The notes under the pieces were generated by a model. That model saw only the letters and a program-made list of their open reading frames with translations, did no database searches and had not been told where the DNA came from. DNA of 64,000 nucleotides from an uncultured Lachnospiraceae bacterium. GTDB lineage: Bacteria; Bacillota; Clostridia; Lachnospirales; Lachnospiraceae. The translations under genes were made by a program, and so were the position numbers. Of this stretch, positions 44,738 to 53,430 are shown piece after piece. The stretch's first letter is position 1. Every line of letters begins with the position of its first letter. Location: assembly GCA_949471785.1 (NCBI GenBank), contig CASWRE010000006.1:1-64000 (forward strand). Reading direction: 5' to 3'.

Positions 44738-47068
44738 TTACCCGAACAATCCTTTCCACCATCTCCCGTGAACCGTACAGGAACTCTCTTCCAGTCCCTC
44801 CGACATCACCGCGGCTTCATCCGCCGTCCCCGCCGTGCCTGCGCGAAGAAACGTCTGCCGCTGTACCCCGGTCAACGGGCAGAATATCCCCGCTTTTTTG
44901 CCGGAAACCGTACAGATTTGCACCTGCCCGTGGCAGTCACAAAATTCTTTCGGCTCTGTTCCGGGAATATAGGTTTCCTCATAGCTTACATCCCCCTGTA
45001 CGGTATGGTCGCACAGGTCTTTCACGGCCAGTTTCCCGCATTTGCCGCAGATCTCGCAAAGAGACAGCCTTTTCACTCCTGAAAATCCTATATCCCCCAG
45101 ACGTTCATGTCCCCGTGACATCACCTGTTTCCATATCCTTTTCACATAGTTGCTGCCATTCTGAGCCCGGTTATCGTCGTATCCCCCCCACACACCGCAT
45201 ACATAGTAAGGCGTATACCCCACAAACCACACGTCACGCCGATCCGTGGTCGTGCCGCTTTTTCCCGCCTGAGACATCCCGCTAAAGGCTGCTTCCCGGC
45301 CGGTGCCCCGATCCAATACGCTCTCCATAGCGCCGGTCAGAAGATCGGCCGTCTGGGTGTCCACCACCCGAACGGGATCGACCGTACGTTCCAGCAGCAC
45401 CGATCCATCCCGGGCCAGAACCCGGCTGTAAAAGGTCGGTTCACAGTACCTGCCTCTGTTGGCCAGAACACCGTAAGCCGCCGTAAGCTCCAGATTCGTT
45501 ACGCCGCCATGGGTTCCCCCCAAAGCCAGAGATTCAACCAGATCCGCCTTTGTCAGATTTTTGAAACCAAATTTTTCCAGAAGGCTGAATACTTCCCTGG
45601 CTCCGGCCTGCCGGAATGCTTTGACCGCCACCACATTGACCGAATCCGTGATCGCCTGGCGCAGAGTCATTTTGCCGCCGAAGGTCCCGCTCACATTGCG
45701 GATGGGAGTGCCGTCGGCGTAAAGGCAGGGCGCATCGTCATAGACGTCCCCCAGTGTCCCTCCTTTTTCCAGAACGGCCGCATACTCACCCACCACTTTC
45801 AGGGTGGAACCCGGCTGACGCACACTGTCCGTGGCCCGGTTCATCACCAGGCTGGCCGTCTTCTCTCCCCGGCCGCCCGCGATAGCCTTCACCTGCCCCG
45901 TCCGGTAATCCATAAGCACCAGAGAGGACTGCGCATCTGAATCGTAGGTTTCTCCCCGGTTGATTTCCTCCTCGACGATGGCCTGGAGCGCACTGTCCTG
46001 GGCGGCTTCTACCGTGAGCCCGCCGCTGTACAGCAGATGCCATGCCTCCTCTCCGGTGTAAGCATATGCTTCCTGCAAATCCCGGCAGACCTGATTCAGC
46101 AGAGCGTCTTCGTACCAGGAAAAAACCCGGGTCTCCTGTCCGCCGTCCCGGATGTCGGCAATATGCTCCAGCACCGGTTCTGCCAGGGCCTCCCGATACG
46201 CCGCATCCGTGATATACCCCTGCTCCAACATTTTCTTCAGTACCAGCACCTGTCTCTCCCTGCCCGCCTCAGGATGCAAAAGGGGATTATATCCCGAAGG
46301 ATTTTTGGTGATTCCCGCCAGCATCGCGCTCTCTGCCAGACTCAGCGCCGATACGTCTTTGCCGAAATATTTCCTGGATGCCGACTGCACCCCCCAGCAG
46401 CCGCTGCCCAGATTGATCGTATTCAGATAATTCTCCAGTATCCATTCCTTGGAAACCCTTCCCTCCAGCTGTATTGCCAGCGCCTGTTCCTGAATTTTGC
46501 GGATCAGTTTTTCCCCGAATGAACGCTCCCCGGTCCAGCCTGTAAATACATTGTTTTTGAGAAGCTGCTGGGTAATCGTGCTGGCCCCCTCGGAAAAATG
46601 GCCCGCCATTACCCCCCGCACCGCCGCCCGCATAATTCCCTTGATATCTATGCCGATATGGCGATAGAAACGCTCGTCCTCGACGGCCACAAAAGCCTGC
46701 TGCATTACCACGGGTATCTGCTCCAGCGTCGCATAGACGCGATTAGACCCTTCCTGGGCCAGCGTGGTCATCACCTCGCCGTCGTCATCCAGCACCGTCG
46801 TCAGAAACTCCGTAGGCGATACGTTCAAGCTGTCCAGCCTGGGCGCGCTGCTCACGGCAAAAATGATCATCCCGATCCCCAGAGCCATGGCCACGGTAAA
46901 CAAAATACCCACGGTCCTTCCCACCGCCCGGATTTTCTTCCTGTGCTTTTTTGCCCAGGCCGACGCCCGCATGGCCCACCGGGAACATTTTCCGTACAGT
47001 TTCCTCCCATATTGACGAAGTTCCTCTTTTTTCCTGCCTTTATCTCTTCTCTCCCAAATCTGCTTCAC
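44738..47068 (-). CDS. bifunctional class A penicillin-binding protein (PBP1A type)
   Basis: A 776-residue glycosyltransferase-transpeptidase. A basic cytoplasmic N-terminus is followed by one membrane helix at about 50-72, then the GT51 domain with the catalytic Glu in EDERFYRH (130-137). The transpeptidase domain has STLK at 421-424, SVN at 476-478 and KSGT at 603-606. The last 110 residues are unusual: eight cysteines lie between 671 and 730, in CxxC-like pairs, with a further one near the end, forming an extracellular Cys-rich domain I cannot name. The start is GTG at 47068 with AAGGAG 11 nt upstream. Confidence 0.94.
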   Translation of the reverse strand: MKQIWERRDKGRKKEELRQYGRKLYGKCSRWAMRASAWAKKHRKKIRAVGRTVGILFTVAMALGIGMIIFAVSSAPRLDSLNVSPTEFLTTVLDDDGEVMTTLAQEGSNRVYATLEQIPVVMQQAFVAVEDERFYRHIGIDIKGIMRAAVRGVMAGHFSEGASTITQQLLKNNVFTGWTGERSFGEKLIRKIQEQALAIQLEGRVSKEWILENYLNTINLGSGCWGVQSASRKYFGKDVSALSLAESAMLAGITKNPSGYNPLLHPEAGRERQVLVLKKMLEQGYITDAAYREALAEPVLEHIADIRDGGQETRVFSWYEDALLNQVCRDLQEAYAYTGEEAWHLLYSGGLTVEAAQDSALQAIVEEEINRGETYDSDAQSSLVLMDYRTGQVKAIAGGRGEKTASLVMNRATDSVRQPGSTLKVVGEYAAVLEKGGTLGDVYDDAPCLYADGTPIRNVSGTFGGKMTLRQAITDSVNVVAVKAFRQAGAREVFSLLEKFGFKNLTKADLVESLALGGTHGGVTNLELTAAYGVLANRGRYCEPTFYSRVLARDGSVLLERTVDPVRVVDTQTADLLTGAMESVLDRGTGREAAFSGMSQAGKSGTTTDRRDVWFVGYTPYYVCGVWGGYDDNRAQNGSNYVKRIWKQVMSRGHERLGDIGFSGVKRLSLCEICGKCGKLAVKDLCDHTVQGDVSYEETYIPGTEPKEFCDCHGQVQICTVSGKKAGIFCPLTGVQRQTFLRAGTAGTADEAAVMSEGLEESSCTVHGRWWKGLFG

Positions 47069-47106
47069 ACCACCAGCGGCTCCTTTCTAAAAGCACTCTC
47101 ACGGCA

Positions 47107-47156
47107 ACAAAAAAGGACTTTTACCATAAGTATGCCATACTTCTGACAAAAGTCCT
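47107..47156 (-). terminator. strong terminator after the LspA-like gene
   Basis: 47148-47156 pairs perfectly with 47114-47122 (9 bp). An inner hairpin AAGTAT/ATACTT lies in the loop, and TTTTTT follows on the minus strand (47113-47108). Confidence 0.85.
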
Positions 47157-47168
47157 CTACCGTACATT

Positions 47169-47639
47169 TTATTTATTTTTCCTGCGCGGGGTAAACCCGC
47201 CATTAGCCGCGAACAGTCCGGCTCCCGCGAGCACCAGTATATCCGACAAATTGAATACCAGTTTCTGAAGTTTTCCGGGTCCGCAGGCAATGCTGACATA
47301 GTCGTCCACATACCCCTGGCTGATCCGGTCCGTCAGATTGCTGAGTCCGCCGCCGGTGATCAGCACCAGCGCCGCCCGCTCCCATCCGTACCCTTTCTTG
47401 CCGCTGATACAGGCCAGCCGCACCAGGAGAGCCGCCAGCATACCGCCGGAAATCAGATTCAGTTCCCTCTGCTTGTCCCTGCCAAATCCCAGAACGGCTC
47501 CCGGATTCTTCAGTCTGCGGAGCGTCAGACGGCCTTTGCACACCGGCTTTCTCTCACCCTCCTTCAAATGATGACGCATATATTTCTTCAACACTTCATC
47601 CCCTGAAAAGAGGGCCAGCGCCACGGTCAGTTCTCTCAT
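47169..47639 (-). CDS. divergent signal peptidase II-like protein
   Basis: A 156-residue membrane protein with features of lipoprotein signal peptidase. These are NPGAVLGFG (family NxGAxFG), then SNLTDRISQGYVDDYV with the first catalytic Asp in the TDR context, and FNLSD with the second. Three to four hydrophobic segments fit the family. The N-terminus is unlike normal LspA, lacking the early conserved Asp-x-x-x-K-W pattern and carrying a basic, soluble-looking stretch at about 19-45. A second, typical lspA may exist elsewhere, so I give no symbol. It starts 9 nt after the zinc-ribbon gene and ends at a terminator. Confidence 0.7.
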   Translation of the reverse strand: MRELTVALALFSGDEVLKKYMRHHLKEGERKPVCKGRLTLRRLKNPGAVLGFGRDKQRELNLISGGMLAALLVRLACISGKKGYGWERAALVLITGGGLSNLTDRISQGYVDDYVSIACGPGKLQKLVFNLSDILVLAGAGLFAANGGFTPRRKNK

Positions 47640-47648
47640 GGGCGTTTT

Positions 47649-48185
47649 CTAAGCCTCCTCTGTGGTTTTTCCGGACTCACTGTCTCCTTCTGCCCCAGCT
47701 TCCACCGTGATCTCCGGCTCCTCCACAAAATCTTCCTCGGACGCCATATTATCTTCTCCGTCATTTCCGGCGGCTCCGTCGTCCGTCCCCGCGTCTTCTT
47801 CTTCAAATTCCGCCTCGCACACCGGCATACGGGTACCACATTTCATACAGAATGCCGCCTCATCCGGCACTGCGGCGCCGCATTCCGGACAAACGCTCTC
47901 GCCGCGGTACTTGCTGATCTCATCCTTGTAGGAAGTAATCTCCACTTTCAGCTCCGTGATGTCTTCACAGATGGCCGTGATCTGCGGGTCCATAGTCTCG
48001 CCGGCCTGATGCTTCCTGTAAAGCATTTCACCCAGCTCCTCATAATTCTGGGCAATTTCCCGGTTTGCCGTACGGATCTGATTTTTCAGTTTCTGAATCT
48101 CCACCACCCGTTCGGTCTTTTTCCCCAGAGTTTCCGCGGTCTCGGAAATGTTTTTTCCTACATTCTCCAATAATTCCTGCAACAT
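47649..48185 (-). CDS. coiled-coil zinc-ribbon protein of unknown function
   Basis: A 178-residue soluble protein. The first 95 residues are a probable coiled coil. A four-cysteine zinc ribbon (CPECG...CMKCG) lies at about 99-117. The last 55 residues are very acidic and probably disordered. No enzyme motif is seen. Proteins of this layout are common in Clostridia near envelope genes, but their role is not known to me. AAAGGA precedes the ATG by about 11 nt. Confidence 0.75.
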   Translation of the reverse strand: MLQELLENVGKNISETAETLGKKTERVVEIQKLKNQIRTANREIAQNYEELGEMLYRKHQAGETMDPQITAICEDITELKVEITSYKDEISKYRGESVCPECGAAVPDEAAFCMKCGTRMPVCEAEFEEEDAGTDDGAAGNDGEDNMASEEDFVEEPEITVEAGAEGDSESGKTTEEA

Positions 48186-48218
48186 AATCTTATCATCCTT
48201 TCTTATGTTAATTTATGC

Positions 48219-48244
48219 GTAACTGTTCGATACATCACAGTTAC
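48219..48244. repeat. 8-bp inverted repeat upstream of the zinc-ribbon gene
   Basis: 48219-48226 (GTAACTGT) and 48237-48244 (ACAGTTAC) are perfect inverted copies with a 10-bp spacer, between the clpX-like stop and the zinc-ribbon start. No T-run follows, so an operator or an RNA hairpin is possible. Confidence 0.5.
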
Positions 48245-48258
48245 AACAGTGGTTACGA

Positions 48259-49659
48259 TTACTGATGATTCGTTTCCAAAAGCGGCGTCTCCTGCCCTCT
48301 TAAAAGTATTCTGGGACCGCCGGTTTTTGTAACATATTCTTTCGTGATAACGACCTCCCCGATGGAATCGTCCTTGGGGATCTCGTACATAATATCCAGC
48401 ATAAACTCTTCAATAATGGCGCGCAAAGCCCTGGCGCCGGTGTCTTTTTCGACGGCCTGCCGGGCAATCTCCCGCAGAGCTCCCTCCTCGAATTCCAGCT
48501 TGACCTCATCCATGGCCAGCAGCTTTCCGTATTGTTTGAGAATCGCATTCCGAGGCTCTTTGAGGATCTGTACAAGCATATCCTCCGTCAATCCCTGCAA
48601 TGCAAAGATAATCGGCAGTCTGCCCAAAAATTCGGGAATCATACCAAATTTTCTCAAATCCTCCACCGTTACTTTGGCGAGCAGTTCTTTGTCGTCATCA
48701 TATTTATCCTTGAGATCCGCCTGGAAACCGATAGAAGCCTGCTTGTTCAGCCTGGCCTTGATGATATCCGGAAGATCGGGGAAAGCGCCGCCGCATATGA
48801 AAAGAATATTTCTTGTATTTACTGTCGTCAGAGGCACCATGGCATTCTTGCTGTTAGCGCCCACCGGGACCTCCACATCGGCTCCCTCCAGCAGCCTGAG
48901 CATACCCTGCTGGACGGCTTCACCGCTGACATCCCGCTGGTTTGTGTTCCTTTTTTTGGCCAGTTTGTCGATCTCGTCGATAAAAATAATTCCCCGCTCT
49001 GCCCGTTCCACATCATTACCGGCTGCCGCCAGAAGCTTGGACACCACACTCTCAATATCGTCTCCGATGTAGCCGGCCTCCGTCAGGGACGTGGCGTCTG
49101 TCAGAGCCAGAGGCACGTCCAAAATACGGGCCAGAGTCTGCACCAGATAGGTCTTACCACTTCCTGTGGGGCCCAGCATCAGCATATTCGATTTCTCGAT
49201 CTCCACACCGTCCGACGGATCTGCATGAATGCGCTTGTAATGATTGTATACGGCGACGGATATAGCCTTTTTGGCGTGCTCCTGCCCGATTACATAATCG
49301 TCCAGACCTGCTTTGATCTTGTGAGGTGCCGGCAATTTCCGTATGTCAAAAGCCGGGGATTCTCTCTTTTTATGCTTTTTCTTTTTGATTTTCTGGCGCT
49401 GAGGCACCTGATTTTGCAGGCTGTTCAGATCAAACATCTGTAATGCCGGCATGTTTGCAATCAGATCATTGTAATTAATGGAACCATTGGTCATGGAATC
49501 AAAGCTTTTCTGCATACAGTCCGAACATATATAAATATTATTGGGCAAGGCAATCATCTTGCCGGCTCTGCTTTCCGGCCTGCGGCACAGAAAACAAACC
49601 TTTTCATATTCGTCCTCGTCTTTGGGGACATCGCCATCTATTTTTTTCTCTTCTGCCAT
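48259..49659 (-). CDS. ClpX-type AAA+ unfoldase
   Basis: A 466-residue ATPase, somewhat longer than typical ClpX. A four-Cys zinc finger (C22, C25, C45, C48) opens the protein. A basic linker at about 88-100 precedes the AAA+ domain, with Walker A GPTGSGKT at 162-169, pore loop GYIG, Walker B IIFIDEID and the sensor region. IGF, the loop that docks on ClpP, is present in the segment RLNKQASIGF. No clpP, tig or lon is adjacent, unlike usual clpX loci. The wider zinc-finger spacing and the linker suggest a paralogue of the main ClpX. Confidence 0.85.
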   Translation of the reverse strand: MAEEKKIDGDVPKDEDEYEKVCFLCRRPESRAGKMIALPNNIYICSDCMQKSFDSMTNGSINYNDLIANMPALQMFDLNSLQNQVPQRQKIKKKKHKKRESPAFDIRKLPAPHKIKAGLDDYVIGQEHAKKAISVAVYNHYKRIHADPSDGVEIEKSNMLMLGPTGSGKTYLVQTLARILDVPLALTDATSLTEAGYIGDDIESVVSKLLAAAGNDVERAERGIIFIDEIDKLAKKRNTNQRDVSGEAVQQGMLRLLEGADVEVPVGANSKNAMVPLTTVNTRNILFICGGAFPDLPDIIKARLNKQASIGFQADLKDKYDDDKELLAKVTVEDLRKFGMIPEFLGRLPIIFALQGLTEDMLVQILKEPRNAILKQYGKLLAMDEVKLEFEEGALREIARQAVEKDTGARALRAIIEEFMLDIMYEIPKDDSIGEVVITKEYVTKTGGPRILLRGQETPLLETNHQ

Positions 49660-49735
49660 ACTCTACCTCATGCTTTTTGTCATCGCTCAACACGCGCGGT
49701 GGGGAGATTCCTTCACTCCTGCCCGTGCTGAATCG

Positions 49736-50905
49736 TTATGATTTTTTCCTGGCCAGCAGTACGCGGAAAGTCTGCTGCCTGTACTCGCCATCCTCGGTGC
49801 GCTGCACGACCACATCCACGATCTCCCCCGCCGAGTAGTAGGACAAAGCGTCCAGCAAATCGTCCCGGGACCGGATTTTCCGGTTGGCAAAGGTGACAAT
49901 GATATCCCCCGCCCTGATCCCGGCGGCTTCGGCAGGCGTTGACGCCCGCACTTCGTCCACATAGGCTCCCAGAGGCATACCATAGATTTCAGCCGCTTCC
50001 GCGACCACATCACGGCAAACCACACCGAGATAGGCTGCTCTTTTCTCCGGCACTTTATCCCGGGTCTCTATCTGAATCAAATCATCCAGAATCGGGCTGG
50101 CCGTACTGATGGGGATCGCATATCCTATACCTTCCACATCGTAGGAGGCATATTTGGCAGAATTGATACCGATCAGTTCCCCTTTCATATTCAGAAGAGC
50201 GCCGCCGCTGTTTCCTGGATTGATGGCCGCATCGGTCTGGATCAGCGTAATGCCCTGATCTTCGCCGATTAGTTTACGATCCAGCGCACTGATACAACCG
50301 GAAGTCACGGACTGCCCGTAACCCAGAGCATTTCCGATGGCCACCACCTGCTGACCCACCTCCACCTTCGTGGAATCTCCGAGTACCGCCGTACGGATGG
50401 CCTTTCTCGTTTCCTCTTCCAGAGAAGACAGCTGCACGGCAATCACCGCCAGATCATTTTCCCGGTCCGTTCCTTTCACCGTCGCGGAAGATGCCGTTCC
50501 GTCAATAAAGGCGACGCTGAGCGTCTGGGAAGCCGATACCACATGATTGTTTGTGGCAATATACAGTTCCTTGTCATTAGCCCCTATAATAATACCGGAG
50601 CCGCGTCCCACGCTCTCATAAGATCTGGAATACCCGAAAAAAGACTCCAATTCCTGCACCGACGTGTTGGTAATCGCCACCACGGCCGGCATCACTTCCC
50701 TGGATACATCCGAAACGCTGTAAGTAAAAGCGGAGGAAACCGTCTCCGGCGGCATGCCGTCCGGCGCGTCTTCCCCGGGCCGGGCGGATATCTCCCGGCG
50801 CGTCTGCCGGTAAAAAGCCGCCCCGGCGGCCATACCGACAAATGCCCCGCACAAAACTGCCGCAAACAGCCGCACGACCGTACGCCTTCTTTTATTTGTA
50901 CGCAT
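49736..50905 (-). CDS. HtrA/DegP-like membrane-anchored serine protease
   Basis: A 389-residue S1C protease. One membrane helix at about 11-32 anchors it. The catalytic triad is His in TNNHVVSAS, Asp in ENDLAVIAV and Ser in NPGNSGGAL. A single PDZ domain occupies about 285-380. Such proteases handle misfolded exported proteins and processing at the cell surface. Expression could be with clpX-like downstream (76-nt gap) and the c-di-AMP genes upstream. Which paralogue (HtrA, HtrB, YyxA) it matches cannot be told. Confidence 0.92.
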   Translation of the reverse strand: MRTNKRRRTVVRLFAAVLCGAFVGMAAGAAFYRQTRREISARPGEDAPDGMPPETVSSAFTYSVSDVSREVMPAVVAITNTSVQELESFFGYSRSYESVGRGSGIIIGANDKELYIATNNHVVSASQTLSVAFIDGTASSATVKGTDRENDLAVIAVQLSSLEEETRKAIRTAVLGDSTKVEVGQQVVAIGNALGYGQSVTSGCISALDRKLIGEDQGITLIQTDAAINPGNSGGALLNMKGELIGINSAKYASYDVEGIGYAIPISTASPILDDLIQIETRDKVPEKRAAYLGVVCRDVVAEAAEIYGMPLGAYVDEVRASTPAEAAGIRAGDIIVTFANRKIRSRDDLLDALSYYSAGEIVDVVVQRTEDGEYRQQTFRVLLARKKS

Positions 50906-50966
50906 AATTATTCTCCTCTTCGGCCGCCTCCGCGAATATCCCGACAGCCGTTTCGTTCCCTGTCCT

Positions 50967-51233
50967 CTATAGACTGTTTCCCCCTCCTGTAATCAGCTCG
51001 GCAAGAGCCTGCAATGCCTCTACCTCGTCTACCCCGTCGCAAAAAAGCTCCACCTCGTCGCCGCCCCGGACACAGGAGCCGAGCACGCTCAGAACACTTT
51101 TCACGTTGGCCGTCCCGTCCGGATAGGCAAATGTAATCAGTGATTTGTACTGTACGGCCTTTTTGCAAATGGCCCCTGCCTGTTCCAGCTCCAGCCCTGA
51201 CGGATAGCGGATAATTAATTTTTTACTCACCAT
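50967..51233 (-). CDS. HPr-like protein lacking the phosphorylated histidine
   Basis: An 88-residue protein with the length and layout of HPr. Counting from the ATG at 51233, residues 11-19 read PSGLELEQA where HPr has the segment SGIHARPA. Position 15, the His phosphorylated by enzyme I, is Glu, and the Arg17-Pro18 pair is also lost. Ser46 is kept in NVKSVLSV, the site for HPr kinase. The pattern resembles Crh of Bacillus, which keeps Ser46 but has Gln15, so a regulatory rather than sugar-transport role is likely. The frame extends to an ATG at 51248, but its ribosome site is too close. It is 18 nt after cdaR. Confidence 0.8.
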   Translation of the reverse strand: MVSKKLIIRYPSGLELEQAGAICKKAVQYKSLITFAYPDGTANVKSVLSVLGSCVRGGDEVELFCDGVDEVEALQALAELITGGGNSL

Positions 51234-51251
51234 AGTCTGTTGTCTCATCTC

Positions 51252-52553
51252 CTACTCTGTTTCAGACTGAATTTGTTCCTTTTCACTCAGATGTACCGTG
51301 ACCGATACCGCATCCACAAGGATAAATCCCGTGGGCAGCGTCACCGCCACCGGAACCGTGTAATCGCCGGCGCCTTTGCCGTCCAGATCGACGGAAAGTT
51401 TGATATGTTCCGGCCTGATTGCTTCGAGAGCCTCCGGCATACCTTTAACGGTCACCACCACATCTTTCTGATCGTATACCAGCTGCAGACCCGGCCGCAG
51501 ATTGCCTACCGTGATATCCGTAGAAGCACAATTGAGCTGACGGCTTCCCTGGGGAATGATCGTCACGTCCACAATGATAGAGTCCGCCATATTGGACGCC
51601 AGCTTTAAATCGCCGGGCAGAATATCCGCCAGATCCACTTTGATCTCCGTGTTCTGGTTCAGTCCCTGGATATCCACATATCTGCCCGGAATCGTAATCT
51701 TCAGATCTTTCTCGCGCAGACTCTCCAGGGCTTCTTCCGTACCGGCCACCGTGATGGTATCCGGCGTCGTATTCACAGACTCCAGCATATAGCCTTCCGC
51801 CGGCGTACCGCCGGTCTGTACGTCAAAGACCACGTCGCTCTGGGTTTTCCACAATTTCACATTAACCTCCACCTGGGGATCTCCGGTGTCAAAGGTCAGA
51901 TACTTTGTCTGGGACTCCGTCATAACATCGCCGTTCCTGTCATAAATGACAAGATCCGCCTTACGCACACTGTCGCCCGTCAGGCCCGCCACACTGACGC
52001 TGGCCACGACCCGGTCAATCTTACTGACAATGGATTCCGGCCCGCCGATGGAAACCTTCTCCGGATTGGCATAAGCCTGGCCGATCTCATAGCCCTGGCC
52101 CGGTACGGTATCCCCGGTATTCACAGCAATAATAAAGCTCTGCGTCAGTTTTTCCTCAATATCCACCCGGATCGTCACCGGAGTCACCGAAATATCCTCC
52201 GCACTGACCCCGGGGCAGGTCACCGTCACAGGCACCATGATCGGAGAAGAATTCATATCGACAATCTGCGTCAGATCGGCCACCGCCATGATATCGTCAT
52301 TCCGCCGGGTAACCTTTGAGCTGTTGCCGTGCAGCGTCACCGTCACCGTCTGCTGCTCGTCGTCCAGACGGTACATATTCCCGCTGCTCTCTATATATGC
52401 CCCGTTGATGATCTTTACGGGTATGCCCGTATATGTTCTGTCAACCACCGGATCATTGATGTTCACCACAAACAGCCAGATCATTATGGCGATCAGGACT
52501 GACACGCATTTCAGCAAAATATTATTTTTCAGACGTTTTTTCAATGCCGTCAC
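51252..52553 (-). CDS. cdaR: CdaR, YbbR-domain regulator of diadenylate cyclase
   Basis: A 433-residue protein with one N-terminal membrane helix at about 13-31, starting soon after LKNNILLK. Several extracellular YbbR repeats follow, each with a V-x-V-T-V-x-G-like beta pattern. CdaR binds CdaA and changes its activity. The gene overlaps cdaA by 32 nt. The start may be GTG at 52553 or TTG at 52544, the latter better spaced from AAAGGA. Confidence 0.9.
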   Translation of the reverse strand: MTALKKRLKNNILLKCVSVLIAIMIWLFVVNINDPVVDRTYTGIPVKIINGAYIESSGNMYRLDDEQQTVTVTLHGNSSKVTRRNDDIMAVADLTQIVDMNSSPIMVPVTVTCPGVSAEDISVTPVTIRVDIEEKLTQSFIIAVNTGDTVPGQGYEIGQAYANPEKVSIGGPESIVSKIDRVVASVSVAGLTGDSVRKADLVIYDRNGDVMTESQTKYLTFDTGDPQVEVNVKLWKTQSDVVFDVQTGGTPAEGYMLESVNTTPDTITVAGTEEALESLREKDLKITIPGRYVDIQGLNQNTEIKVDLADILPGDLKLASNMADSIIVDVTIIPQGSRQLNCASTDITVGNLRPGLQLVYDQKDVVVTVKGMPEALEAIRPEHIKLSVDLDGKGAGDYTVPVAVTLPTGFILVDAVSVTVHLSEKEQIQSETE

Positions 52554-53421
52554 GTCCTTTCCGTATTCTGCGTTTTTTCTCCGTATCCCGTACCAAAGCC
52601 GGATACTGCAGCTTCTTCAGCTGTTCCCGCAGCTCGTTGGGAGCCACGTTGGTGCGGATCGCCCCTTTCAGCGTATAAGAAACCCGTCCGGTTTCCTCGG
52701 ACACAACGATCGTCAGGGCGTCGCTGACTTCGCTGATTCCCACAGCCGCTCTGTGCCTGGTGCCCAGATTCTTGTTGAGGGAACGATTATCGCTGAGGGG
52801 CAGATAACAGGTGGCCGACTGCAGCCGGTCGTTGCGCACCAGTACGGCGCCGTCATGAAGCGGCGTGTTATGTTCGAATATGTTAATTAAAAGCTGGCTT
52901 GTAATCCGCGCGTCCACTTCAATACCGGTTTTTTCATATTCTCTCAGATTAATGGTATCCTCCAGCACGATCAGCGCGCCGGTCTTCACCTCTCCCATCT
53001 CGTAAGCGGCCCGTACCAGTTCGTCGATGGACTCATCACTGATCTTCTGATCACTTTCTTTCGAAGAATCAAAAGGCACCAGAGACAAAATTCTCTTTTC
53101 CCCCAGCTGTTCCAGAACACGCCGGAGCTCCGGCTGAAAGATGATTACAAGGGCTACCAGAACCACAGTGCTCAGATTCCGGCAGATCCAGAGGATCGTC
53201 TCCATTCCCGTAGCGGCCGCCACCAGCAGAAAAAGGACGATCATCAGAATTCCCTTCAACAGCGTATAAGCCCTGGTACTTTTGATCCAGAGCATAAAAT
53301 AGTAAACAAACACGGCAATCAGCAGTATCTGAACGATATCAATAAACTCAACCGTCTCCGGCGGGGAAATACTGGGAAAATTTTCTCTCAGCATAACTAA
53401 AATACTTTCCAAAAGTATCAC
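52522..53421 (-). CDS. cdaA: diadenylate cyclase CdaA
   Basis: A 299-residue membrane enzyme that makes c-di-AMP from two ATP. Three hydrophobic segments lie in the first 100 residues. The DAC domain has LHDGAVLV and RHRAAVG, the DGA and RHR motifs needed for catalysis. c-di-AMP controls potassium and osmolyte transport and, indirectly, wall integrity. In Bacillus cdaA-cdaR-glmM is the usual order; here glmM is not in the window, and an HPr-like gene follows cdaR. Start uncertain: GTG 53421, TTG 53412 or ATG 53394. Confidence 0.94.
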   Translation of the reverse strand: MILLESILVMLRENFPSISPPETVEFIDIVQILLIAVFVYYFMLWIKSTRAYTLLKGILMIVLFLLVAAATGMETILWICRNLSTVVLVALVIIFQPELRRVLEQLGEKRILSLVPFDSSKESDQKISDESIDELVRAAYEMGEVKTGALIVLEDTINLREYEKTGIEVDARITSQLLINIFEHNTPLHDGAVLVRNDRLQSATCYLPLSDNRSLNKNLGTRHRAAVGISEVSDALTIVVSEETGRVSYTLKGAIRTNVAPNELREQLKKLQYPALVRDTEKKRRIRKGRDGIEKTSEK

Positions 53422-53430
53422 GCCCTCTCT

